DNA from: Leadbetterella byssophila DSM 17132
GTDB taxonomy: Bacteria > Bacteroidota > Bacteroidia > Cytophagales > Spirosomataceae
DNA: 64,000 bases
Assembly (NCBI RefSeq): GCF_000166395.1
Contig: NC_014655.1
Coordinates: forward strand, 2,232,001-2,296,000
Reading direction: 5' to 3'
Shown: in pieces, positions 55,265-61,965 of the stretch
Numbering within the stretch: the stretch's first letter is position 1
Layout of the letters: the number at the start of each line of letters is the position of its first letter
Made by a program: the position numbers and the translations under genes
The notes under the pieces: generated by a model
Databases searched by the model: none
The model's input: the letters and a program-made list of their open reading frames with translations, nothing else
What the model was told of the DNA's origin: nothing

Positions 55265-55707
55265 GTTTTATGGCCTCCTTCCCTGGGTCAAAGACTGAAC
55301 CTTGGGAGTAATGGGTGAGTTAGTAGATATTAGATTTATCTGACTTTTGAAAGTTTCCTTCCTCTATTTGATTTAAAACTTCCTGATTTTATCGTATCAG
55401 ATTCTTAGCAGTGGATTTGAGTTTGCTTTGTAAGTAAAAAAATGGAACGTGAAGGATGATCATTCTCCTCTTTTGAAGCCTCTGAAAGTTATCACTAGAC
55501 CTTAATACCGAATTCATTTTGAAGCCTGGTGCATAATTTCTATACAAATTTCCTTTATCCTTTATCAAAATAAAGAGGAGATATCACTTACTACATTGAG
55601 ATAATTCGCCCACCTGCGCCTTTTAGGCTCTCTTGTGAAGAAGTTGCTTCGATACTGTTTATATAAGAAATTTAGCAAAAATCTGGCATATTTCCAAGCA
55701 TTTGAGC
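55265..55707. other. gene-free spacer
   Basis: About 440 bases without a convincing gene. The only sizeable frame (55565-55756, minus) has no family features and runs into the S41 gene's 3' end and terminator. I found no repeat of the tRNA 3' end that would mark an integration site, and no inverted repeats suggesting an insertion sequence. It may be eroded sequence. Confidence 0.6.
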
Positions 55708-55734
55708 AAAAAAAATGAGCACCGAAGTGCTCAT
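55708..55734 (-). terminator. rho-independent terminator of the S41 peptidase gene
   Basis: On the minus strand ATGAGCAC, loop TTCG, GTGCTCAT (55734-55715) is followed by a U-run. It has an 8-bp perfect stem with the very stable C(UUCG)G-type tetraloop, and covers the TGA stop codon at 55731. Confidence 0.92.
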
Positions 55735-57149
55735 TCATTAAGTATCTGGGATACATAAGTGGTCCATCTGGAATCAGGAATGCTTTTATCTAAATAGTAA
55801 TCCGGCTGTATGCCTTTTCCGTCAATGGCAAAGTCGGGAATTCTTCTGCTTCTGGACAAGGCATACCCCAATTCAAACTCACCGCAAGGAGATGGCACAA
55901 AATACATATTAGAAATATCTAAAACCCCAAAGGTGGTAGTACCAAATAGCTTCACCTTCTTGCTTTGCTTAGCGGCAAGCAGAAACTGCTCGTCCGTGCT
56001 TCCGTTTTCATGGTTGATGATAATCCCCACCTGTTTTGGATAAGAATAAACGGTATCTCTCTTATCCACCATAACCGGATCCATCAAACTGACGAATTTA
56101 CCTAAGTCGGCCTGTAGCTTGTCGTAAGACTCCTTCGCCCATTTCTTTCCTTCTTCATCGAATCCGTATTCCGGTTTAGAGATAAAATCTAACATCCGCT
56201 GGTTATTCAAAGGTGTAGATAAGAATTCAACTCCCATACTACGTATAGGATTGGTGTACAAGTATGGGAGGATTCCCTTGTAGCTCACATCGCTCCCTCC
56301 TGTTCCGTTTCTAATGTCTATGATCAGATTTTCTGTCTGCAGAATCTTACTTTTGTTTGCATTTAGTACAGAATCAATGGCTGACTTATACTCATAACTG
56401 AAAGAAGGAATTCGGAAGTACAAGGTTTTGGGATTCAAGTACTCCATGAAAGGTAATGCGGCCGACATAGACCTAAAATATTGTTCCAACGCGGGCTCGT
56501 CTCTAAACTCAGGATACTTACGTTTTAAGGTGAAAGTTCCTATTCTCAGCGTATTCTTCCCTTCCAGGTGGAAATTATCTGCATGTACTGCCGAGTGATC
56601 TCTCATATAGAAAACCGCTTTATCAGGGTGTACGGAGAATCTTAACTTTACCTGACCCTTTGTCCAGGTTGGAGTGCCAGATTCCAGGATAAAGCCTACA
56701 TATTCCTCTTCCATTCTTTTAATTCCTATGGTATAGGGTTCAGTATACCAAATACCTTCAAAATCCGCTTCTTTCTTCATTTTGAGGTACTCCTTAAACT
56801 CCTTTTCATTCACAGATACCTTTTCCCATGATGAAAAATCCTGTTCTGGTGCAGGAGCACTGGATGTGGAAAGGGTAATTCGGATAGAAATATGGCCTGA
56901 CCTAAAGAATTGCAGCCATTCATATAATACTGGAGTACATTCAGTTAAAGTTGTGATGGATTTTACTTTTTCAGCGATACGCTGGTTATGATCCAAATAC
57001 GCCTGCCTACCTTTCATCAGCAAGGCGTATTCAAATCCGGCATCGTTCTGTTCAAAAGTGGTTTTCACCCATTCAAAGTTGCGGGTGCAATCGCAGCTCT
57101 GTGCAAGAACCTGTTTAGTTAGTAAAATAAGTAATAGCAGCTTTTTCAT
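55731..57149 (-). CDS. secreted S41-family peptidase
   Basis: A 472-residue peptidase of the C-terminal-processing/tricorn type, with a signal peptide ending L-A-Q. The S41 core is at about 245-450: L-I-I-D-I-R-N-G-T-G-G-S (near 275-286), the probable nucleophile Ser384 in E-N-G-S-T-D-E, and L-F-G-T-T-T-F-G (401-408). No PDZ domain is evident; the N-terminal about 230 residues are a separate domain with a C-D-C motif after the signal peptide. It stands alone, with a candidate sigma-54 promoter and two upstream repeats, and ends in a UUCG hairpin. Substrate unknown. Confidence 0.88.
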   Translation of the reverse strand: MKKLLLLILLTKQVLAQSCDCTRNFEWVKTTFEQNDAGFEYALLMKGRQAYLDHNQRIAEKVKSITTLTECTPVLYEWLQFFRSGHISIRITLSTSSAPAPEQDFSSWEKVSVNEKEFKEYLKMKKEADFEGIWYTEPYTIGIKRMEEEYVGFILESGTPTWTKGQVKLRFSVHPDKAVFYMRDHSAVHADNFHLEGKNTLRIGTFTLKRKYPEFRDEPALEQYFRSMSAALPFMEYLNPKTLYFRIPSFSYEYKSAIDSVLNANKSKILQTENLIIDIRNGTGGSDVSYKGILPYLYTNPIRSMGVEFLSTPLNNQRMLDFISKPEYGFDEEGKKWAKESYDKLQADLGKFVSLMDPVMVDKRDTVYSYPKQVGIIINHENGSTDEQFLLAAKQSKKVKLFGTTTFGVLDISNMYFVPSPCGEFELGYALSRSRRIPDFAIDGKGIQPDYYLDKSIPDSRWTTYVSQILNE

Positions 57150-57179
57150 AGTCGTAGAAAATCGTTTGACTATAAAAAA

Positions 57180-57194
57180 GAAATATCTGTGCCA
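57180..57194 (-). promoter_or_regulatory. candidate sigma-54 (-24/-12) promoter of the S41 gene
   Basis: The minus strand reads TGGCAC-AGATA-TTTC preceded by T, against the consensus TGGCAC-N5-TTGC: one mismatch in the -12 element. A start about 12 bp downstream leaves a leader of about 20 nt to the ATG at 57149. A -7 like TAATTTTG (57200-57193) overlaps it, so ordinary sigma-factor use is an alternative. Confidence 0.55.
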
Positions 57195-57247
57195 AAATTA
57201 TATTATTCTTATTATCAGTAGCTTACAATTTTGACTATCCTACAATA

Positions 57248-57286
57248 TGTTCGAAAATGATACAAACAGTGTTCGGGGGTGATACA
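57248..57286 (-). repeat. two 17-bp direct repeats, probable enhancer sites
   Basis: TGTTCG-N4-TGATACA occurs at 57248-57264 and again at 57270-57286 (plus-strand orientation). The copies start 22 bp apart, two helical turns, and each begins TGT and ends ACA. They lie about 55-90 bp upstream of the -24 element, the usual place for binding sites of sigma-54 activators. Confidence 0.6.
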
Positions 57287-57551
57287 GTTTTGGGCTAGTA
57301 CATTGAATCTAATGCTGGAAAATGTGCTGATCCTCCTGACAGTAAGAATACTATTCCTAAAGTGAAGTAAGAGACAGAAATCGGAATGAAAAAATCATCT
57401 TGAATAATGCCTAAAGGGCTCAAATGATCCAAGTAAGAAAAGGCATAAGTTCAGCTATTCGGCCTTGTCGAAGACAAAACCAGACTACCAGAACTTTATA
57501 ATAGACTATTTGAAAGGTTCCCGCAGCTAACCAAATCTTTCTATAGACTTC

Positions 57552-58145
57552 TCACCTCAGCCTTTCTTCTTCCACCCATTCGTCCCAACTGCTCCCCCAA
57601 CCCTCATAGTGGACCTTGTACTTTCCGTCCTTAACTTCTAATATTTTACCTTTGTACCATGATCCTGACCAAAGGATTTCTACCGTTTGTCCCGCTTGGA
57701 ACTTCGCTTTGGCATTACTTTTCGTTTCCTTTCTTACTGGAGAGGTCTTACTAGGTGTTTCTGTTTTGGTACTTCCCCATCTAGATCCCGTTGCAGCATG
57801 CCCACCAACCTCTCCAAAGAGGAAAATCAACTGGTCTGTCTCCTTCTTATACCAAAAATCATAGGTATTCTTGCTCTTATCTTCCACCCGATAATAAGTC
57901 ACCCCTTCCTGCGCATACCAGGGATTTACCGTTTTCAACTTCCCTTTTACCTCACCCCACTGATAACTACCATCTGCCCGAACCTGTAGTCGGTTCATGG
58001 CCGCACCAGGTGTATACTGCCGGTACACCGCATCGTCTTTTGCTAGATAGGTTACCGCTCCGGGTATCCATACCTCCCACTCTCCTGATACTTCTTTGAA
58101 ATTAGCCTTTTGCCATAGCAATAGCACAAACAATAAAACTCTCAT
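57552..58145 (-). CDS. secreted protein with C-terminal Tudor-knot-like domain
   Basis: A 197-residue protein with a short N-terminal hydrophobic segment (about 1-11) that could be a signal peptide. Residues about 15-122 are a beta-rich domain I do not recognise (many Trp and Tyr). A Ser/Thr/Lys linker (123-147) joins it to residues 148-197, which have the pattern S-W-Y-K-G-K-I-L-E-V, Y-K-V-H-Y-E-G-W and D-E-W-V, as in the Tudor-knot/chromo-barrel domains of eukaryotic chromatin proteins. In bacteria this fold may bind RNA, DNA or other ligands. It stands alone; the function is unknown. Confidence 0.78.
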   Translation of the reverse strand: MRVLLFVLLLWQKANFKEVSGEWEVWIPGAVTYLAKDDAVYRQYTPGAAMNRLQVRADGSYQWGEVKGKLKTVNPWYAQEGVTYYRVEDKSKNTYDFWYKKETDQLIFLFGEVGGHAATGSRWGSTKTETPSKTSPVRKETKSNAKAKFQAGQTVEILWSGSWYKGKILEVKDGKYKVHYEGWGSSWDEWVEEERLR

Positions 58146-58406
58146 TCTAAAAACATTATAGGGATATTTAATGATGAAGATACTAAATTTTCTATTTTCT
58201 TAAAATTATCAAAGTACTAGAACTTAATTCTCCTTATAATTTTAAAAAAAATCTCTCTACCTCAAGCCCTCTCCCACTTCCACTTTTATATCCTAATTAT
58301 TAAGTACTTATACTAAAAATTATAGTTTTTCAATAAGATTTTTCACCTTTCTTATATTTCTACATAATACCTGAATCCTCGGGAACATTTTGCCTCCTCT
58401 GCTCCT

Positions 58407-58414
58407 TAATTTTG
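58407..58414 (+). promoter_or_regulatory. -7-like element of the MFS gene
   Basis: TAATTTTG matches TAnnTTTG and lies 18 bp before the ATG at 58433. There is no TTG at the 19-bp distance. GCGAGGA just before the ATG could act as a ribosome binding site. The 287 bases upstream (58146 onward) are AT-rich with nothing else recognisable. Confidence 0.4.
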
Positions 58415-58432
58415 CATTGAAAAAGCGAGGAA

Positions 58433-59620
58433 ATGGCAATAAACACTTCATATTCAGATGTCCCGGCACTCAAAATTCACTCTACAAAAGTGAGAGTTCG
58501 CTGGGCCGTATCTGCCTTCTATTTTTTCCAAGGTCTATGCTTTGCTTCATGGGCCAGTAGAATTCCCGATATCAAAGCTGCCCTAGCCCTTTCAGATGGA
58601 GCTATGGGTTCTATACTCTTTGCCCTACCTGCCGGTCAAATGTGCACAATGCCCATTTCAGGTTATGTGGTAGGTAAATACGGTAGTAAGAAGGTCATGC
58701 ATTTTGCTTTACCTCTATACTCTTTAGCCATGGTGGTGTTGTCCCTATGTACAAGTTCTTGGCAATTAGCCGCTGCCCTTTTCCTCTTCGGCGTAACAGG
58801 TAATTTCTGTAATATTTCAGTTAACACTCAAGGCGTTAACGCTGAACGCATGTACCACCGCCCCATCATGTCATCCTTCCACGGAGCATGGAGTTTGGCC
58901 GGATTTGCTGGTGCATTGATCGGTTTGTTGATGACCGGATTCGATTTGAACCCTACTCAACATTTCGCTATCATCTCAGCCACCGCTTTCATAGCTACCT
59001 ATGCAAACGTTAAATTCCTAGTGGAAGATACCGGTGCGAAGAAACAAGCGGTTAAGGAGAAAAGATCATTCAAACCTGATCCCCTCATACTTCAATTGGG
59101 TATCATAGGCTTCTTCGCCATGTCAGTAGAAGGGGCCATGTTCGACTGGTCAGGGGTATACTTCCAGGATATAGTGGGTGCCAAAGGGGCATGGATCAGT
59201 CTTGGCTATGCCTGCTTTATGCTGATGATGACTTCCGGTAGGTTTCTTGGCGACAAGATCGTGGCGAAAGTGGGCAAGAAACGTGTGATGCAAATGAACG
59301 GCTTAATCATCCTTCTTGGATTCATGCTTGCCGTCATCTTCCCTTACGTACCTACCGCCGCTATAGGCTTCCTACTAGTTGGCTTCGGGGTTTCAACAAA
59401 CATTCCAAACGTCTACAGCTTAGTAGGCCAACAAAACAAAATCTCTCCAAGTGCAGCCCTGGCCGCTATCTCAAGCATCAGCTACCTGGGATTCCTGCTT
59501 GGACCTCCCATGATAGGTTATATCTCAGAACTGGTTAACCTGAGATTCTCCTACGCCATAATAGCCCTTTACGGAATCATGATTTCTGTTATGGTTACCC
59601 GACTTAAAGTCATTAAGTAA
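58433..59620 (+). CDS. MFS transporter
   Basis: A 395-residue permease with about 12 transmembrane helices. The conserved loop between helices 2 and 3 is G-K-Y-G-S-K-K. It resembles the YbjJ-type MFS subfamily (W-A-S-R-I-P-D-I-K in the first helix, S-F-H-G-A-W-S-L-A-G in the fifth). Transported compound unknown; sugars, small acids and drugs are all possible for this group. A gap of 74 bp containing its own promoter separates it from the beta-helix gene, so cotranscription is not required. Confidence 0.9.
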   Translation: MAINTSYSDVPALKIHSTKVRVRWAVSAFYFFQGLCFASWASRIPDIKAALALSDGAMGSILFALPAGQMCTMPISGYVVGKYGSKKVMHFALPLYSLAMVVLSLCTSSWQLAAALFLFGVTGNFCNISVNTQGVNAERMYHRPIMSSFHGAWSLAGFAGALIGLLMTGFDLNPTQHFAIISATAFIATYANVKFLVEDTGAKKQAVKEKRSFKPDPLILQLGIIGFFAMSVEGAMFDWSGVYFQDIVGAKGAWISLGYACFMLMMTSGRFLGDKIVAKVGKKRVMQMNGLIILLGFMLAVIFPYVPTAAIGFLLVGFGVSTNIPNVYSLVGQQNKISPSAALAAISSISYLGFLLGPPMIGYISELVNLRFSYAIIALYGIMISVMVTRLKVIK

Positions 59621-59642
59621 GAATATTTCCATCCAGAATTCC

Positions 59643-59672
59643 TTGATTTTCAACGGTAGGTTTATATGTTTG
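59643..59672 (+). promoter_or_regulatory. consensus promoter with overlapping dyad for the beta-helix/cytochrome pair
   Basis: TTG (59643-59645), 19 bp, TATGTTTG (59665-59672): an exact Bacteroidota consensus. The -7 element lies between the arms GGTAGGTT (59655-59662) and AACCTACC (59679-59686), a perfect 8-bp inverted repeat with a 16-bp spacer. A repressor bound there would block transcription. Confidence 0.72.
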
Positions 59673-59694
59673 TATATCAACCTACCTGAAAATC

Positions 59695-60939
59695 ATGCGA
59701 ATACTAGTCCTCTGTCTTCTAACCCTATTTACAGCCTGTAAAAAGAAACCAACGGTTCTTGATGTCTCCCAACTCCCCGTTGCCTCGGAAGAGCAAATCG
59801 AGAAATTAATGGAACAATTCATCGACGCCAAAGATGGATCTACCATCACCATCCCGGAAGGCTTCTTCGAACTCCCCGGCCAACTCATCCTAGACAAAGT
59901 CAATAACGTAACTGTAAAAGGCGCAGGGATGTTTCAAACCGTACTTTCATTCAAAACGATGAAAACGGGAGGAGAAGGAATGAAGATCAGCGGAAACCAT
60001 ATCATTCTGGAAGATTTTACCGTTACGGACGCTCCGGGTGACAACCTAAAAACCCAAAACTGCGAAGGCATCACCTTCAGAAGAGTAAATGCCACCTGGA
60101 CACATGGCAAAAAATCAGAAAACGGCACTTATGGTATCTATCCCGTTCAATGCAAAAACGTACTCGTAGAATACTGCGAAGTAAGCCATTCCAGAGATGC
60201 CGGAATCTATGTAGGACAATCCGAAAACATCATAGTGCGTAATAACTATGTACACCAAAATGTAGCCGGTATAGAAATAGAAAACTCTGACAATGCGGAA
60301 GTTTACGACAATCACGCAGAAAACAACACGGGAGGAATATTGATCTTTAACCTCCCTGGCCTCCCAAAAGCTTTTGGAAGCAAAACAAGAGTATTTAATA
60401 ATCTCATTAAAGACAATAACCACGAGAATTTTGCAATCTTCCAGGACGGAAACCCGGTCTCCATGATTCCTCCCGGAAGTGGAGTTATAGTCTTAGCAGG
60501 AGATCAGGTGGAGATTTTCAATAATAAGATCATAGACCATAAAACCCTGGGTATAGCTATTGCCAGCTACCATATTACGGATCTTCCTATCCCTACACAT
60601 CCCGGTTGGACTCCCTTCACTTCCTCCATTTCTATTCATGACAATACCTATGAGCGCCCGGTGGCCCTCCCTGATTTGAGTAAAGATTGGGGCAAGCTGA
60701 TTGCCGCAAAATGCCTGAAAGCACCGGATATCCTATATGACGGAATCTTAGATGAATCCAAAGGAAAAGATCATTCCACAAATCCTATGCAGATCTTTAT
60801 AGACGAAAAAGTGGAAGATCTAAGATTCTTCCGTATGGTCATCCCCGAAGATGGTAATGTGATGGGGATCAAAATGGACAAAAATGTAGACCTGTTTAAA
60901 GGCAAAAAGGAAATGAAAACGGATGCTAGCTGGTTATGA
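59695..60939 (+). CDS. parallel beta-helix lipoprotein (SO_2931-like, TIGR03805 type)
   Basis: A 414-residue lipoprotein (lipobox F-T-A-C, Cys15). From about 45 to 320 it shows repeats of about 22-24 residues with V-x-N-N and I-x-V-x-N-N turns, typical of right-handed beta-helices (N-I-I-V-R-N-N-Y-V, N-A-E-V-Y-D-N-H-A, Q-V-E-I-F-N-N-K-I). It overlaps the next gene by four bases (ATGA). In other bacteria this family regularly occurs beside a diheme cytochrome family (TIGR03806), and the function of the pair is not known. It could bind a polysaccharide or serve as a scaffold at the membrane. Confidence 0.88.
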   Translation: MRILVLCLLTLFTACKKKPTVLDVSQLPVASEEQIEKLMEQFIDAKDGSTITIPEGFFELPGQLILDKVNNVTVKGAGMFQTVLSFKTMKTGGEGMKISGNHIILEDFTVTDAPGDNLKTQNCEGITFRRVNATWTHGKKSENGTYGIYPVQCKNVLVEYCEVSHSRDAGIYVGQSENIIVRNNYVHQNVAGIEIENSDNAEVYDNHAENNTGGILIFNLPGLPKAFGSKTRVFNNLIKDNNHENFAIFQDGNPVSMIPPGSGVIVLAGDQVEIFNNKIIDHKTLGIAIASYHITDLPIPTHPGWTPFTSSISIHDNTYERPVALPDLSKDWGKLIAAKCLKAPDILYDGILDESKGKDHSTNPMQIFIDEKVEDLRFFRMVIPEDGNVMGIKMDKNVDLFKGKKEMKTDASWL

Positions 60940-61928
60940 GATCTTGCTTTTTTATGGCTATTTGCCTTTTATTATTTCAGTGTACCAAAGAGGAAGCAAA
61001 TACCACCTTTCCGTACCCAAAACTATCCGATTACCAACTTTTCAAAGGTGAGATGAAGCTCCTCTCCCCTAATGACGAACTTTTGGAATTTGAGCCTACT
61101 GCTTCACTCTTTACAGACTATGCCTTTAAAAAACGCTTTGTAAAGATACCCAAAGACAGTGTGGCTCATCTACCGGAGCACCCGGATGAACCTATCGTGT
61201 TCCCAAATGAAACCATACTGGTGAAGAACTTCTATTATCCTTTGGACTTTTCAAAACCAGAAGGAGAAAGGAAGATTATAGAGACCCGACTATTAATTCG
61301 TACCAAAAATACCTGGGAAGCCTACACTTATCTTTGGAACGAAGCACAAACTGAAGCTTTATTAAAGAATGTAGGGGCAACGGTGCCTGTCACTTATTTC
61401 GATAAAGACACGGTCAAATTAGACTATGTAGTTCCTCAAAAAACCCAGTGCCGCTCCTGCCATCAAAGAGACGGAGAAATGCAGCCCATAGGGCCTAAAG
61501 GTAAACAATTGGCTGACCAACTGAGCCGATGGAAAGCCCTAGGAAAAATAGATTCTGATCAATTTACAGGTAAAAAATTAGTACCTCCTTTTGATCCTAA
61601 TTATCCCCTTGAAGACAGGGCTAGATCCTATTTGGACGTCAACTGTGGGCATTGCCACAGTTCCACCGGACCTGCATCCACCTCAGGACTGCACTATAAC
61701 AGAGAGGAAACCCGCAATTTTCACTTGGGAGTGATGAAATCTCCTGTGGCAGCGGGTCTAGGTGGCGGTGGATTAAAATTTGACATCAAACCGGGTTCCA
61801 GTGAGGAATCTATAGTGGTCTACCGAATGAATTCTACTCATCCCGGTGTCATGATGCCGGAACTGGGAAGAGTTACGGTTCACCAGGAAGCTGTGGACCT
61901 GATTAGGGCATGGATTAATTCACTTTAG
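60936..61928 (+). CDS. diheme c-type cytochrome lipoprotein (SO2930/HNE_0200-like family)
   Basis: A 330-residue lipoprotein (lipobox L-F-Q-C, Cys about 16). Two heme-binding motifs are seen: C-R-S-C-H (residues 172-176) and C-G-H-C-H (237-241). The N-terminal about 150 residues are a separate beta-rich domain; the P-G-S-S-E-E-S-I-V-V-Y-R-M block after the second heme, with M-M-P-E-L-G, may supply Met ligands. The gene starts inside the stop of the beta-helix gene, so the two proteins are probably made in equal amounts. An electron-transfer or peroxidase-like role is plausible, but the partner and substrate are unknown. Confidence 0.9.
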   Translation: MRSCFFMAICLLLFQCTKEEANTTFPYPKLSDYQLFKGEMKLLSPNDELLEFEPTASLFTDYAFKKRFVKIPKDSVAHLPEHPDEPIVFPNETILVKNFYYPLDFSKPEGERKIIETRLLIRTKNTWEAYTYLWNEAQTEALLKNVGATVPVTYFDKDTVKLDYVVPQKTQCRSCHQRDGEMQPIGPKGKQLADQLSRWKALGKIDSDQFTGKKLVPPFDPNYPLEDRARSYLDVNCGHCHSSTGPASTSGLHYNREETRNFHLGVMKSPVAAGLGGGGLKFDIKPGSSEESIVVYRMNSTHPGVMMPELGRVTVHQEAVDLIRAWINSL

Positions 61929-61965
61929 TTTTTTTCTGCTTATTTTGCACTTCAACCTTACCGAG

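Larger units (their letters stand above)
57150..57551. other. 402-bp spacer with the regulatory region of the S41 gene
   Basis: No gene is seen. The side near 57150-57290 carries the candidate promoter and repeats for the S41 peptidase. The rest (57290-57551), next to the stop of the Tudor-knot gene, shows no obvious hairpin or conserved element. Confidence 0.6.

Noticed and set aside
55082-55318. 78-codon plus-strand ORF across the tRNA-Asp region
   Set aside because: It is a translation of the tRNA and its promoter and terminator; this kind of tRNA-derived ORF is a well-known annotation artefact.
55265-55707. Integration site next to tRNA-Asp
   Set aside because: No repeat of the tRNA 3' end and no integrase gene were seen downstream.
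55565-55756. 63-codon minus-strand ORF, considered as an eroded transposase end
   Set aside because: No motif or inverted repeat supports it, and it overlaps the S41 terminator.
55893-55905. TGGCAC sequence resembling a sigma-54 -24 element on the plus strand
   Set aside because: It lies inside the S41 coding region, has no matching TTGC at the right distance and no gene downstream.
57616-58099. Three overlapping plus-strand ORFs opposite the Tudor-knot gene
   Set aside because: They are antisense frames of a gene with clear domain structure; none has a recognisable family.
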